Origin: JAWXBK01 sp040878185
GTDB taxonomy: Bacteria > Pseudomonadota > Alphaproteobacteria > Dongiales > Dongiaceae
Direction of reading: 5' to 3'
Length of the DNA: 24,845 nucleotides
Assembly (NCBI GenBank): GCA_040878185.1
Contig: JBBDMS010000029.1
Location: 1-24,845 of the forward strand
Below, piece by piece: positions 14,462-22,326 of this stretch. Within the stretch, counting starts at the first letter, position 1. Each line of letters begins with the position of its first letter. Below the pieces are notes generated by a model. That model ran no database searches and was not told where the DNA came from. It saw only the letters and a list, made by a program, of their open reading frames with translations. A program made the position numbers and the translations under genes.

Positions 14462-15736
14462 ATGACGACCGAACAGCAGGTCGGGGCAGACGAGCTGGCG
14501 CGCGACGACGCGCTGCCTGGTGCTGTCGGCCGCCTGTTGCGCGAAACGCGCGAATCCTATCAGCAGGATATCGCGACCGTGTCGCAGCAACTGCGCATTC
14601 GCGGCGTCTATCTTCGCGCGATCGAGGACGGCAACTACCAGGCGCTGCCGGGTTCGACCTATGCGGTCGGCTTTGTGCGCACTTACGCCGAGTATCTCGG
14701 TCTCGATCCACTCGAACTCGTGCGCCGCTTTCGCGACGAGGCCGCTCTCGTCAATCGCCGTACGCAACTCGTCTTCCCGGTGCCGACCGCGGAAGCAAAA
14801 GTGCCGAGCGGCGCCGTCCTGATGATCGGACTGGTCGTCGCGGTGCTTGCCTATGGCGGCTGGTATTATCTCTCCGACCGCGATCGCGATCTGGTCGACA
14901 TGATTCCGGCGGTTCCCGAATCGCTGCAGGAGATGGAGAACGCGACGATCGGCGCGGACGACGAACCCGAAAGCGAGATCAGTGCGAGTTCGGCGACGGC
15001 GGCGGAAGCGCCGACCCAGCCGGCTGCCGAGGAATCCAACGATACCACTACGACGAACGTCGCCGAAACAGCGGTCGTACCCGCGGGCTCAAGCGATACC
15101 GACAGCGCGGCGACTGCGCCGGCTGCCACCGCGACAACCGATCCTGCCCTTGGCGTTGCCGCGGGCGCCGACGCCGACATGGCGACCGCCGACGCGACGC
15201 AAACCGAGACGATCGATCAGGCGGCAGATACGGCGGCAGATACGGCGGCAGACACGGGCACAGCCGAAGGCGCCGCGACCACAACGAGCGAATCCGCCGC
15301 GATCGAGGAAGCGCCGTTGACGCCGTTGGCGCCTGCCGGTGCGGTCACGGCTGAAAGCGATGCGGCGGCGACCACCGCCGGCACGACACAGGTCGCGGCC
15401 ATTCCCGAAGCGCCGCGCGTGCCCGAATCCATGCGCGATGGCGTCGGTTACGGGGTTGCCTTTGCCGGCTCGCGCGTGGTGATCGTCGCGCGGATGGAAA
15501 GCTGGGTCGAAGTGCAGAATGCGGAAGGTGAAGCGATCTGGGCGCGCGTGCTGCGCGCCGGCGATCGCTATCTGGTTCCCGACGAACCGGGCCTGACCAT
15601 GACCGTCGGTAATGCCGGCGGTATCGACGTGTTCGTCGACGGCGACAAGGCGCCGTCGCTGGGAACGGTCGGGGTCGGACGGCGCGGTGTCATGCTCGAT
15701 CCGGAGCGCCTCGCGAGCGGCACGGCGCTGCCTTGA
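14462..15736 (+). CDS. RodZ-like helix-turn-helix membrane protein with DUF4115
   Basis: A 424-residue bitopic inner-membrane protein of the RodZ type, which links the MreB cytoskeleton to cell-wall synthesis. Residues about 20-95 form a cytoplasmic helix-turn-helix domain (GRLLRETRESYQQDIATVS, then RGVYLRAIEDGNYQALPG and YAVGFVRTYAEYLGLDP). A single membrane segment follows at about 117-136. A long Ala/Thr/Asp/Glu-rich periplasmic linker (about 137-325) leads to a DUF4115 beta domain at about 335-415 (SWVEVQNAEGEAIWARVLRAGDRY within it). ATG 14462 is chosen because the HTH follows directly; an upstream open frame to 14342 lacks family sequence. The linker contains a tandem repeat. It stands just upstream of ispG, an arrangement seen in many proteobacteria. 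The HTH probably binds MreB rather than DNA. Confidence 0.85.
   Translation: MTTEQQVGADELARDDALPGAVGRLLRETRESYQQDIATVSQQLRIRGVYLRAIEDGNYQALPGSTYAVGFVRTYAEYLGLDPLELVRRFRDEAALVNRRTQLVFPVPTAEAKVPSGAVLMIGLVVAVLAYGGWYYLSDRDRDLVDMIPAVPESLQEMENATIGADDEPESEISASSATAAEAPTQPAAEESNDTTTTNVAETAVVPAGSSDTDSAATAPAATATTDPALGVAAGADADMATADATQTETIDQAADTAADTAADTGTAEGAATTTSESAAIEEAPLTPLAPAGAVTAESDAAATTAGTTQVAAIPEAPRVPESMRDGVGYGVAFAGSRVVIVARMESWVEVQNAEGEAIWARVLRAGDRYLVPDEPGLTMTVGNAGGIDVFVDGDKAPSLGTVGVGRRGVMLDPERLASGTALP
15221..15256. repeat. 12-bp tandem repeat in the rodZ-like linker
   Basis: GCGGCAGATACG at 15221-15232 and 15233-15244, then GCGGCAGACACG at 15245-15256. It encodes repeated AADT units in the low-complexity periplasmic linker. 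Length variation here should be tolerated. Confidence 0.85.
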
Positions 15737-15773
15737 TCTTTACCCTCGGCCGGCGCATCTTGCGCCCGCTTTT

Positions 15774-15791
15774 GCCGCAAAAAACTGCGGC
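15774..15791 (+). terminator. Hairpin between rodZ-like gene and ispG
   Basis: GCCGCA (15774-15779) and TGCGGC (15786-15791) make a perfect 6-bp stem with a 6-nt A-rich loop. CTTTC follows, which is a poor T-tract. It could be a weak terminator or attenuator, or an mRNA-stabilising hairpin 22 nt upstream of ispG. Confidence 0.35.
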
Positions 15792-15812
15792 CTTTCGAGG
15801 GATTCTGCGCCG

Positions 15813-16949
15813 ATGAGCGTGCGCCCCTATCGCGACATCCAGCGCCGCCCGAGCCGGCAAATCCGGGTCGGCTCGGTTGCCGTCGGCGGCGATGCGCCAA
15901 TTTCGGTGCAGTCGATGACCAACACCGCGACGACCGATATCGCCGGCACGATCGAGCAGATCCGCCGCCTCGAGGCGGCCGGGATCGATATCGTGCGCGT
16001 CTCCTGCCCCGACGAGGAATCGACCGCGGCGCTGGGCGCCATCGTCAAGGCGGCCCAGGTGCCGGTGGTTGCGGACATTCACTTCCATTATCGCCGCGCG
16101 ATCGAGGCGGCCGAGGCGGGTGCCGCCTGCCTGCGCATCAATCCCGGCAATATCGGTTCCGCCGAACGCGTGCGCGACGTGGTGAAGGCGGCGCGCGATC
16201 ACGGCTGTTCGATGCGGATCGGTGTCAATGCGGGCTCGCTCGAGCGCGACCTGCTCGAAAAATACGGCGAACCCTGTCCCGAGGCGATGGTCGAAAGCGC
16301 GCTCAACCATGCGCGCATCCTCGAAGACAATGATTTTCGCGAATTCAAGATCAGCGTGAAGGCATCCGACGTGTTCCTCGCGGTCGCGGCCTATCAGGGG
16401 CTGGCCGAGGCCTGCGACTATCCGCTTCATGTCGGGATCACCGAGGCGGGCGCCCTGCGCAGCGGCACGGTCAAATCCTCTATCGGGCTCGGCATGCTGC
16501 TCTGGTCGGGGATCGGCGACACGATCCGCGTCTCGCTCTCGGCCGATCCGGTCGAGGAAGTGAAAGCGGGATTCGAGATTCTGAAGAGCCTCGGCTTGCG
16601 CCATCGCGGCGTGACGGTGATCGCGTGCCCGTCCTGTGCGCGCCAGCAGTTCGATGTGATCTCGACCGTCGCCGCCGTCGAAGAGCGGATCCAGCACATC
16701 ACCACGCCGATGACGGTCTCGATTATCGGCTGCGTCGTGAACGGGCCGGGCGAGGCGCGCGAGACCGATATCGGGTTCACCGGCGGCGGCAACGGCACGC
16801 ACATGGTCTATATCGCCGGCGAGCAGCATCACCGGCTCAAGGACGCAAATCTGGTCGACCATCTGGTCGATCTGATCGAGCAGAAGGCCGCCGAGATCGA
16901 GGCGCGCCGTGCCGGCGAGGCACCCAAACCCGCTCAGTCCGCGGCCTAG
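15813..16949 (+). CDS. ispG: 4-hydroxy-3-methylbut-2-enyl diphosphate synthase IspG
   Basis: IspG reduces the cyclic diphosphate MEcPP to HMBPP in the MEP isoprenoid pathway, using a [4Fe-4S] cluster. The 378-residue protein begins with a TIM barrel (VGGDAPISVQSMTNT at 24-38, RVSCPDEES at 62-70, VADIHFHYRRA at 86-96, LRINPGNIGS at 107-116). The cluster ligands are visible: Cys272 and Cys275 in ACPSCARQ, Cys307 in IIGCVVNGPGEA, and Glu314 nearby, matching E. coli C270, C273, C305 and E312 in spacing. Length is normal for the proteobacterial type without an insertion domain. GAGGG lies about 11 nt before the ATG. hisS follows after a 10-nt gap, so these are co-transcribed. Confidence 0.97.
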   Translation: MSVRPYRDIQRRPSRQIRVGSVAVGGDAPISVQSMTNTATTDIAGTIEQIRRLEAAGIDIVRVSCPDEESTAALGAIVKAAQVPVVADIHFHYRRAIEAAEAGAACLRINPGNIGSAERVRDVVKAARDHGCSMRIGVNAGSLERDLLEKYGEPCPEAMVESALNHARILEDNDFREFKISVKASDVFLAVAAYQGLAEACDYPLHVGITEAGALRSGTVKSSIGLGMLLWSGIGDTIRVSLSADPVEEVKAGFEILKSLGLRHRGVTVIACPSCARQQFDVISTVAAVEERIQHITTPMTVSIIGCVVNGPGEARETDIGFTGGGNGTHMVYIAGEQHHRLKDANLVDHLVDLIEQKAAEIEARRAGEAPKPAQSAA

Positions 16950-16959
16950 GGACCCGATC

Positions 16960-18210
16960 ATGTCGAGTTCCAGCCTGCAGCCGGTCCGCGGCACGCACGA
17001 CCTCTATGGCGATGTCGGACGACGCCATCGCCATGTCGTCGAGACCGCGCGGAAGATCGCGGAACGCTACGGCTATGACGAGATCGCGACGCCGATTTTC
17101 GAATTCTCCGACGTGTTCAAGCGCACGCTGGGCGACGTTTCCGACATCGTCACCAAGGAAATGTATTCCTTCACCGATCGCGGCGGCGAAGGGCTGACCC
17201 TGCGGCCGGAAGGAACGGCGAGCGTCTGCCGGGCGCTGGTGTCGAACGGGCTGACGCAATCGCTGCCGCTCAAGTTTTTCTATAGCGGTCCGATGTTCCG
17301 CTATGAGCGGCCGCAGAAGGGCCGGCAGCGGCAATTCCATCAGATCGGCGTTGAACTGCTCGGCGTCGCCCAGCCGCTTGCCGATATCGAGGTGATCGCA
17401 CTCGGCCAGCGCATCCTCGAAGCGCTGGGCATCGCCGATCGCACGCAGCTCGAACTGAACACGCTCGGCGACAGCGAAAGCCGGCAGGCTTATCGTCAGG
17501 CGCTGGTCGATTATCTGACGCCGCAGATCAATTTTCTTTCGCCGGAAAGCCGGGTCAGGCTCGAGCGCAATCCGCTGCGCATACTCGATTCCAAGGACAA
17601 GGAAGACCGCGAGATCGTCGCCGGCGCGCCGCTGTTCACCAATTACCTGAACGAGGCGAGCGAGAAATTCTTCAAGACAGTGACCGCCGGTCTCGACCGG
17701 CTCGGCATCGCCTATCGGCACAATCCGCGGCTGGTGCGCGGGCTCGACTATTACTGTCACACCGCGTTCGAGTTCACGACCGAGGCGCTCGGCGCACAGG
17801 GCACCGTGATTGCGGGCGGCCGCTATGACGGGCTGGTCGAAATGATGGGCGGTCCGGCGACGCCGGGTGTCGGCTGGGCCGGCGGCATCGAACGTCTCGC
17901 GATGCTGGCCGAGGCGCCGCCGGTGCCGCGCCGGCCGATCGCGATCATCCCCGTCGGCGCCGAGGCCGAAGGTACGGCGCTCGCGCTCACCGACCGGCTG
18001 CGCCAGGCAGGGTTCACGGCCGATCTCGGATTTTCCGGCAATCTCGGCAAGCGCATGAAGCGGGCCAACAAGATCGAGGCCGCCGCCGCACTCATTCTGG
18101 GCGAGGACGAGATGAAGCGCGGCACGGTGATGCTGCGCGATCTCGACAGTGGCGAACAGGCGGAAGTGCCGCTCGACGCGATCGAAGAGCGGCTCGCCCG
18201 CTTCCGCTAG
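16960..18210 (+). CDS. hisS: Histidyl-tRNA synthetase HisS
   Basis: Charges tRNA-His with histidine in the cytoplasm. This 416-residue class II synthetase has QPVRGTHDLYG (7-17), motif 1 around 41-62, and TLRPEGTASVCRA (80-92). Motif 2 is FRYERPQKGRQRQFHQIGVE (113-132). The histidine-specific signature is LVRGLDYYCHTAFEF (258-272), and motif 3 is GVGWAGGIERLAM (303-315). A C-terminal anticodon-binding domain occupies about 325-416. AGGGA lies 7 nt before the ATG at 16960. An open frame upstream runs into ispG and is rejected. ispG is 10 nt upstream and the hemA-like gene begins 2 nt after the stop. Confidence 0.97.
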   Translation: MSSSSLQPVRGTHDLYGDVGRRHRHVVETARKIAERYGYDEIATPIFEFSDVFKRTLGDVSDIVTKEMYSFTDRGGEGLTLRPEGTASVCRALVSNGLTQSLPLKFFYSGPMFRYERPQKGRQRQFHQIGVELLGVAQPLADIEVIALGQRILEALGIADRTQLELNTLGDSESRQAYRQALVDYLTPQINFLSPESRVRLERNPLRILDSKDKEDREIVAGAPLFTNYLNEASEKFFKTVTAGLDRLGIAYRHNPRLVRGLDYYCHTAFEFTTEALGAQGTVIAGGRYDGLVEMMGGPATPGVGWAGGIERLAMLAEAPPVPRRPIAIIPVGAEAEGTALALTDRLRQAGFTADLGFSGNLGKRMKRANKIEAAAALILGEDEMKRGTVMLRDLDSGEQAEVPLDAIEERLARFR

Positions 18211-18212
18211 CG

Positions 18213-19541
18213 ATGCAGAAGACGGGCGACAGGGGCGATGCAGAATCGCGCCGGCTCGTCCTGGTCGGAGCGTCGTTCCGTACCGTCGCCCCGGCCCTGC
18301 GCGAGCGGCTGTTTCTCGACGACGAGGCGTCAGCACGGTTGGGCGAGGCGCTGTGCACAGCCGGCATCGCAGAGGCGCTGGTGTTGCCGACCTGCGACCG
18401 GCTCGAACTCTATGCCGCCGCCGGCGCCGACGAATGGCCGCGGTTGCGCACACTGCTGGCGCAGGCGCTCGATCTCGATTCTGCCTCGATCGCGCGCGAC
18501 ATCTATATCGTTCATGACGACGCGGCGGTGGCGCAGCTCTTTGCCGTCGCCGCCGCGCTCGACAGCGCGGTGCCGGGCGAGGCGCAAGTGTTGGGGCAGT
18601 TGAAAGAGAGCCACCGCCGCGCCCGCGATGCCGGGGCGATCGGTCCCCTGCTCGAGCCGCTCCTGCAGGCCGCCTATGGCTGTGCGAAACGGGTGCGAAC
18701 GGAAACGGCGCTCGCGCAGCATCCGGTTTCGATGGTGACGGTCGCGCGCAATGTCGCGCGCCGCCTGCATGGCGATCTGGCGCAGGCAAGCGCGCTTCTG
18801 ATCGGGCTCGGCGATATGGGCCTCATGCTCGCCGAAGCACTGCGCGCGGGCGGTCTGACCCGGCTCACGGTGATGCATCCCTCGCCCGATCGCGCGGCCG
18901 CGCTGGCGCGCCAGCTCGGCTGTCACTACCGGCCGGAATCGGAGCTTGCCGCGGCCCTGGAAGCGGCCGATATCGCGATCAGCGCCATGGGGCTCGGCCG
19001 CGTCGTGCTGACCGCTTCGGTGGTCGAAAACGCGCTGGTCGCCCGTCGTCGCCGGCCGATGCTGTTGCTCGACGCGGCCATTCCGGGCGATATCGAGCCC
19101 GCGGCCGGTTCGCTCGACGATGCGTTCCTCTACGGCATGGACGATCTCGACCGCCTGGCACAGGACGGGCTCACAAGCCGGCAGGCCGAAGCGGCGGCGG
19201 CCCGCGCGATCGTTGCCGAGGCCGCATCGGCCTATCGCAACAAGGTGGCGGCGCGCGAAACAGCGCCCGCGCTGGGCCGATTGCGGGAACGGTTCGAGCA
19301 AATGCGAGCCGAGATTCTGGCGGTGCATGGCGCGGATGCCGACGAGGCGACGCGCCGGCTGCTGAATCGGGTGCTGCACGATCCGGCGCTCGCCTTGCGC
19401 CGACTGGCAGCCGGCGGCGAGGGCCCGGATGCCGAGCGATGGCTGGAACGGCTGTTCGCGACCGATGAAAACGATGCGGCGCCGGACGATGCGGATCGGG
19501 GCGCGAAACCGGAAGACAAGGATCGGGAGGCAGGGGCGTGA
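18213..19541 (+). CDS. hemA: Divergent glutamyl-tRNA reductase-like protein (HemA family)
   Basis: A 442-residue member of the glutamyl-tRNA reductase family, which makes glutamate-1-semialdehyde for tetrapyrroles. Conserved features: the catalytic Cys61 in VLPTCDRLELY (58-67), GEAQVLGQLK (122-131), AKRVRTET (158-165), a Rossmann loop IGLGDMG (197-203), and a C-terminal dimerisation domain. Several usually conserved residues differ. The NHKT-like turn reads SFRT (21-24). The position of E. coli His99 is Gln108, and the nearby HLMRVA-type Arg is Ala111 (QLFAVA). The AVPRD segment is AIPGD (289-293). Most alphaproteobacteria make 5-aminolevulinate by ALA synthase, so this may be a divergent, reduced-activity or repurposed enzyme. 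Placement before prfA-prmC matches the classic hemA-prfA-prmC order of other proteobacteria. The start is 2 nt after hisS; the stop overlaps prfA (GTGA). Confidence 0.82.
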   Translation: MQKTGDRGDAESRRLVLVGASFRTVAPALRERLFLDDEASARLGEALCTAGIAEALVLPTCDRLELYAAAGADEWPRLRTLLAQALDLDSASIARDIYIVHDDAAVAQLFAVAAALDSAVPGEAQVLGQLKESHRRARDAGAIGPLLEPLLQAAYGCAKRVRTETALAQHPVSMVTVARNVARRLHGDLAQASALLIGLGDMGLMLAEALRAGGLTRLTVMHPSPDRAAALARQLGCHYRPESELAAALEAADIAISAMGLGRVVLTASVVENALVARRRRPMLLLDAAIPGDIEPAAGSLDDAFLYGMDDLDRLAQDGLTSRQAEAAAARAIVAEAASAYRNKVAARETAPALGRLRERFEQMRAEILAVHGADADEATRRLLNRVLHDPALALRRLAAGGEGPDAERWLERLFATDENDAAPDDADRGAKPEDKDREAGA

Positions 19542-20614
19542 GCCTGGAAGAAAAACTGGATCGGGTGATCGTGCGTCACGAGCAGCTTGGCGTCACATTG
19601 GCGAGCGAAGGCCGGCGCGACGCGCAGGAATTCGCCCGGATGTCGAAGGAATATTCCGATCTCTCGCCGCTGGTCGCGGCGATCGCGGACTTCCGCGCCG
19701 CGCGACAGGAGCGCCGCGATCTCGAAACATTGCGCGACGATCCCGCGACCGATGCCGAGATGCGGGCGCTGGCCGAGGTGGAACTGCCGGCGCTGGAAGA
19801 GCGCGAGGAGGCGCTCGACCGGCAGATCCGCGTCATGCTGCTGCCGAAGGACGAGGCGGACGAGCGCAACGCGATCCTCGAAGTGCGCGCCGGGACCGGC
19901 GGCGACGAGGCTGCGTTGTTCGCCGGCGATCTGGTCCAAATGTATCGCCGCTATGCCGAGCTCAAGGGTTGGAAGTTCGAGACCATGAGCCTGAGCGAGA
20001 CCAATATCGGCGGCTACAAGGAGGCGATCGCCTCGATTACCGGGCGCGGTGTTTTCGCCCGGCTCAAATACGAATCGGGCGCGCATCGTGTGCAGCGCGT
20101 GCCGGATACCGAAACCAGCGGCCGCATCCATACGTCGGCGGCCACTGTGGCGGTGCTGCCGGAGGCCGAGGAAATCGATATCAAGATCGACGAGAACGAG
20201 CTGCGCATCGACGTTTTTCGCGCCAGCGGCCCCGGCGGCCAGTCGGTCAACACGACCGACAGCGCCGTCCGCATCACCCATCTGCCGACTGGCCTCGTCG
20301 TGCAGCAGCAGGATGAGAAATCGCAACACAAGAACAAGGCGAAGGCGCTGAAGGTGTTGCGCGCGCGGCTCTACGAGCGCGAACGATCGCAGATCGAGGC
20401 GGTGCGGGCCGCGAGCCGCAAGAGCCAGGTCGGTAGCGGCGACCGCTCGGAGCGCATTCGAACCTATAATTTCCCGCAAGGGCGCGTGACCGATCATCGC
20501 ATCGGCCTCACCCTCTACAAGCTCGAGCAGGTGCTGCGCGGCGAGGCGCTCGACGAGCTGGTCGATGCGCTGACCGCCGAGGATCAGGCGACGCGGCTCT
20601 CCGAGGCCGAATGA
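19538..20614 (+). CDS. prfA: Peptide chain release factor 1 (RF1)
   Basis: RF1 reads UAA and UAG stop codons and triggers peptide release on the ribosome. The 358-residue protein carries the tripeptide anticodon P-D-T (189-191, E. coli PAT) within RVQRVPDTETSGRIHTSAATVAV. The catalytic GGQ is at 233-235 within RASGPGGQSVNTTDSAVR. The GGQ glutamine is the expected methylation target of PrmC, encoded next. The PxT form marks RF1 rather than RF2 (SPF). The GTG start at 19538 overlaps the hemA-like stop as GTGA and has GGGAGG 7 nt upstream. The stop overlaps the prmC start as ATGA, so the pair is translationally coupled. Confidence 0.97.
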   Translation: MSLEEKLDRVIVRHEQLGVTLASEGRRDAQEFARMSKEYSDLSPLVAAIADFRAARQERRDLETLRDDPATDAEMRALAEVELPALEEREEALDRQIRVMLLPKDEADERNAILEVRAGTGGDEAALFAGDLVQMYRRYAELKGWKFETMSLSETNIGGYKEAIASITGRGVFARLKYESGAHRVQRVPDTETSGRIHTSAATVAVLPEAEEIDIKIDENELRIDVFRASGPGGQSVNTTDSAVRITHLPTGLVVQQQDEKSQHKNKAKALKVLRARLYERERSQIEAVRAASRKSQVGSGDRSERIRTYNFPQGRVTDHRIGLTLYKLEQVLRGEALDELVDALTAEDQATRLSEAE

Positions 20615-21507
20615 CCAGGGCCGAGACCGTTCCGCTTCAACCGATGATCGATGCGGCCGAACGGCGGCTCTCGGCCGCCGGCATCGACCATGCGCGGCGC
20701 GAGGCGAAACTGCTGGCGGCGCTCGCGCTCGATTGTCCCGCCGATTCGCTGTCCGCGCGCGTCGTCGATACCTCGCAGGCGGCACGATTCGGGACACTGG
20801 TCGATCGGCGCCAGGCGCGCGAACCTCTGTCGAGAATCCGCGGCAGCCGCGAATTCTGGAGCCTCGACTTTGCATTGAATGCGGCGACGCTCGATCCACG
20901 ACCGGACAGCGAGACGCTGGTCGAAACCGCACTCGATCTCAGTCAGGTCGATGCACCCTTGCGCGTGCTCGATCTCGGCACCGGCAGCGGTTGCCTGCTG
21001 ATCGCGTTTCTGAGCGAGCGGCCGCGCGCGCAGGGGATCGGGATCGATCTCGACGAGGCGGCGGTACGAATGGCGATGCTCAACGCCGAGCGGAACAGCA
21101 TCGCTGCGCGCGCCCGATTCGCGACCGGCGACTGGCTTTCGCGGGAAACGCTGCCATCCGGCCCGTTCGATATCGTCCTGGCGAACCCTCCTTACATCCC
21201 GAGCGCGGCGATCGCCGGGCTCGAACCCGAGGTCGCGGCGCATGAGCCGCGCCGTGCCCTCGACGGCGGTGCCGACGGGCTCGATGCCTATCGTTCGCTG
21301 GCGGGATTGCTCGGTGGATTGCTGGCGCCGGACGGCCATGCGGTCATCGAACTGGGGCAGGGTCAGGCCGGGCTGGTCGGCGGGATCCTTGCCGGTGCGG
21401 GGCTGGCCATCGGACCGATTCGGGCGGATCTGGGCGGGGTCGAGCGCTGCCTTGTGGTCCGGCCGGGTTCGAAAAAACCGTTTGGAATAAACGCGACGGC
21501 CGACTAG
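20611..21507 (+). CDS. prmC: Release factor glutamine methyltransferase PrmC (HemK)
   Basis: Methylates the glutamine of the GGQ motif in RF1 and RF2 using SAM. The 298-residue protein has an N-terminal helical RF-binding domain (about 1-100) with REFWSLDF (80-87) and TLDPRPDSETLVE (93-105); the family usually has a hydrophobic residue where D95 stands. The methyltransferase domain has VLDLGTGSGCLL (119-130) and the diagnostic NPPY (192-195) in VLANPPYIPS, followed by EPRRALDGGADGLDAYR (212-228). The ATG overlaps the prfA stop by 4 nt (ATGA). A 169-nt gap follows before the DUF4167 gene, so this probably ends the tight operon. Confidence 0.96.
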   Translation: MTRAETVPLQPMIDAAERRLSAAGIDHARREAKLLAALALDCPADSLSARVVDTSQAARFGTLVDRRQAREPLSRIRGSREFWSLDFALNAATLDPRPDSETLVETALDLSQVDAPLRVLDLGTGSGCLLIAFLSERPRAQGIGIDLDEAAVRMAMLNAERNSIAARARFATGDWLSRETLPSGPFDIVLANPPYIPSAAIAGLEPEVAAHEPRRALDGGADGLDAYRSLAGLLGGLLAPDGHAVIELGQGQAGLVGGILAGAGLAIGPIRADLGGVERCLVVRPGSKKPFGINATAD

Positions 21508-21615
21508 GTTAATGCCAAGACCCGCTGCGGTCCCGTCGATGCCGGAAGGCAGGACGTGGCCCCGGGTTTGTGCTCCCAGCTTTTCAGTCTGCCGGTTGGA
21601 CAAGACCGATGGCTG

Positions 21616-21637
21616 CACCGCAAGGTTCGATGCGGTG
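21616..21637. promoter_or_regulatory. Hairpin in the prmC-DUF4167 intergenic region
   Basis: CACCGCA (21616-21622) and TGCGGTG (21631-21637) form a perfect 7-bp stem around an 8-nt loop, 39 nt before the DUF4167 start. There is no T-run after it. It could affect the leader of the DUF4167 mRNA, or be an operator. The remainder of the 169-nt gap shows no clear promoter. Confidence 0.35.
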
Positions 21638-21676
21638 ACGGGGAAGAAGAACGATCAACAACATCAAGACCGACGG

Positions 21677-22117
21677 ATGAGACAAGGTCCCAACGCGAGA
21701 CGTTCGCGCGGCCGCGGCCGCAGCAACAACAACAATAACAACAACAGCAACAAGCCGCATATGTCGCCGCGGCAGCAAACCTTTGACAGCAACGGACCCG
21801 ACATCCGGGTGCGCGGCAACGCCTATCAGGTGCTCGAGAAATATCTGGCGATGGCCCGCGATGCGAGCGCGGCGGGCGACCGGATTTCGGCCGAGAATTA
21901 CCTGCAGCATGCCGAGCATTACTATCGGCTGATCAACGCGCACGGCGACGCCAACGGACGCAATGCGCGGCCGGGCGGGGGCGACGGTACGCCGAGCGGC
22001 CACGACCAGCCCGATCCGGGCGACGAGGGCGAGGCCGAGGCCGAGACCAGCGCTCCAAACGGCAATCGCCGACGGGTCAATGGTGGCCAGGACGAGACCG
22101 GCGACGACGCGTCGTAA
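21677..22117 (+). CDS. DUF4167 domain-containing protein
   Basis: A 146-residue protein with the DUF4167 pattern common in alphaproteobacteria. It has a basic N-terminus MRQGPNARRSRGRGRS, a run of seven asparagines (17-23), and the conserved SNGPDIRVRGNAYQVLEKYL (38-57). The helical ARDASAAGDRISAENYLQHAEHYYRLI follows (60-86), then an acidic low-complexity tail. The function is not established. The RG-rich basic start suggests nucleic-acid contact, but that is inference. I choose ATG 21677 because MRQGPN is the typical start; an upstream frame to 21512 is not conserved in character. Many alphaproteobacteria keep this gene between prmC and clpB, as here. Confidence 0.88.
   Translation: MRQGPNARRSRGRGRSNNNNNNNSNKPHMSPRQQTFDSNGPDIRVRGNAYQVLEKYLAMARDASAAGDRISAENYLQHAEHYYRLINAHGDANGRNARPGGGDGTPSGHDQPDPGDEGEAEAETSAPNGNRRRVNGGQDETGDDAS
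21721..21750. repeat. CAA-type microsatellite coding poly-Asn
   Basis: A CAA/AAC-rich run codes for a stretch of Asn broken by Ser in the DUF4167 protein. Codons are nearly all AAC with one AAT, so the DNA itself is repetitive and could slip. Confidence 0.75.
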
Positions 22118-22211
22118 GGTCGCACGCTTGAGCCAAGACTAAATTCCGGGCACGCCGCCTGAGCGCCGCCGGTTGACCGCGTTTCAGCGCGACTTTCGGC
22201 CGTCCGGCCCT

Positions 22212-22239
22212 CTTGTTCCCATATTGCCAAATCCCATAT
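22212..22239 (+). promoter_or_regulatory. Candidate RpoH (sigma-32) heat-shock promoter for clpB
   Basis: CTTGTTC at 22212-22218 and CCCATAT at 22233-22239 are separated by 14 nt. This matches the sigma-32 pattern of CTTG-type -35 and CCCATnT-type -10 with 11-16 nt between. It lies 87 nt upstream of clpB, a classic heat-shock gene, within the 209-nt gap after the DUF4167 gene. The DNA around it is locally AT-rich. Confidence 0.7.
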
Positions 22240-22312
22240 GGATATTGATCCGACGCGCGTTCGCGGTCGGGCGAGCATCGCTGACCGCGTGCCCGATCGG
22301 GGCGCGGATGGC

Positions 22313-22318
22313 AGAGGG
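22313..22318 (+). promoter_or_regulatory. Ribosome-binding site of clpB
   Basis: AGAGGG lies 8 nt before the ATG at 22327. A second AGAGGA directly abuts the start codon and is too close to be used. Confidence 0.65.
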
Positions 22319-22326
22319 CTAGAGGA

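Noticed and set aside
15221..15256. CRISPR-like repeat
   Set aside because: Units are 12 bp, contiguous, without spacers, and in frame in a protein linker.
16837..18789. 650-codon minus-strand open frame across hisS and the hemA-like gene
   Set aside because: Covers the ends of three confident plus-strand genes; low-complexity Arg-rich product.
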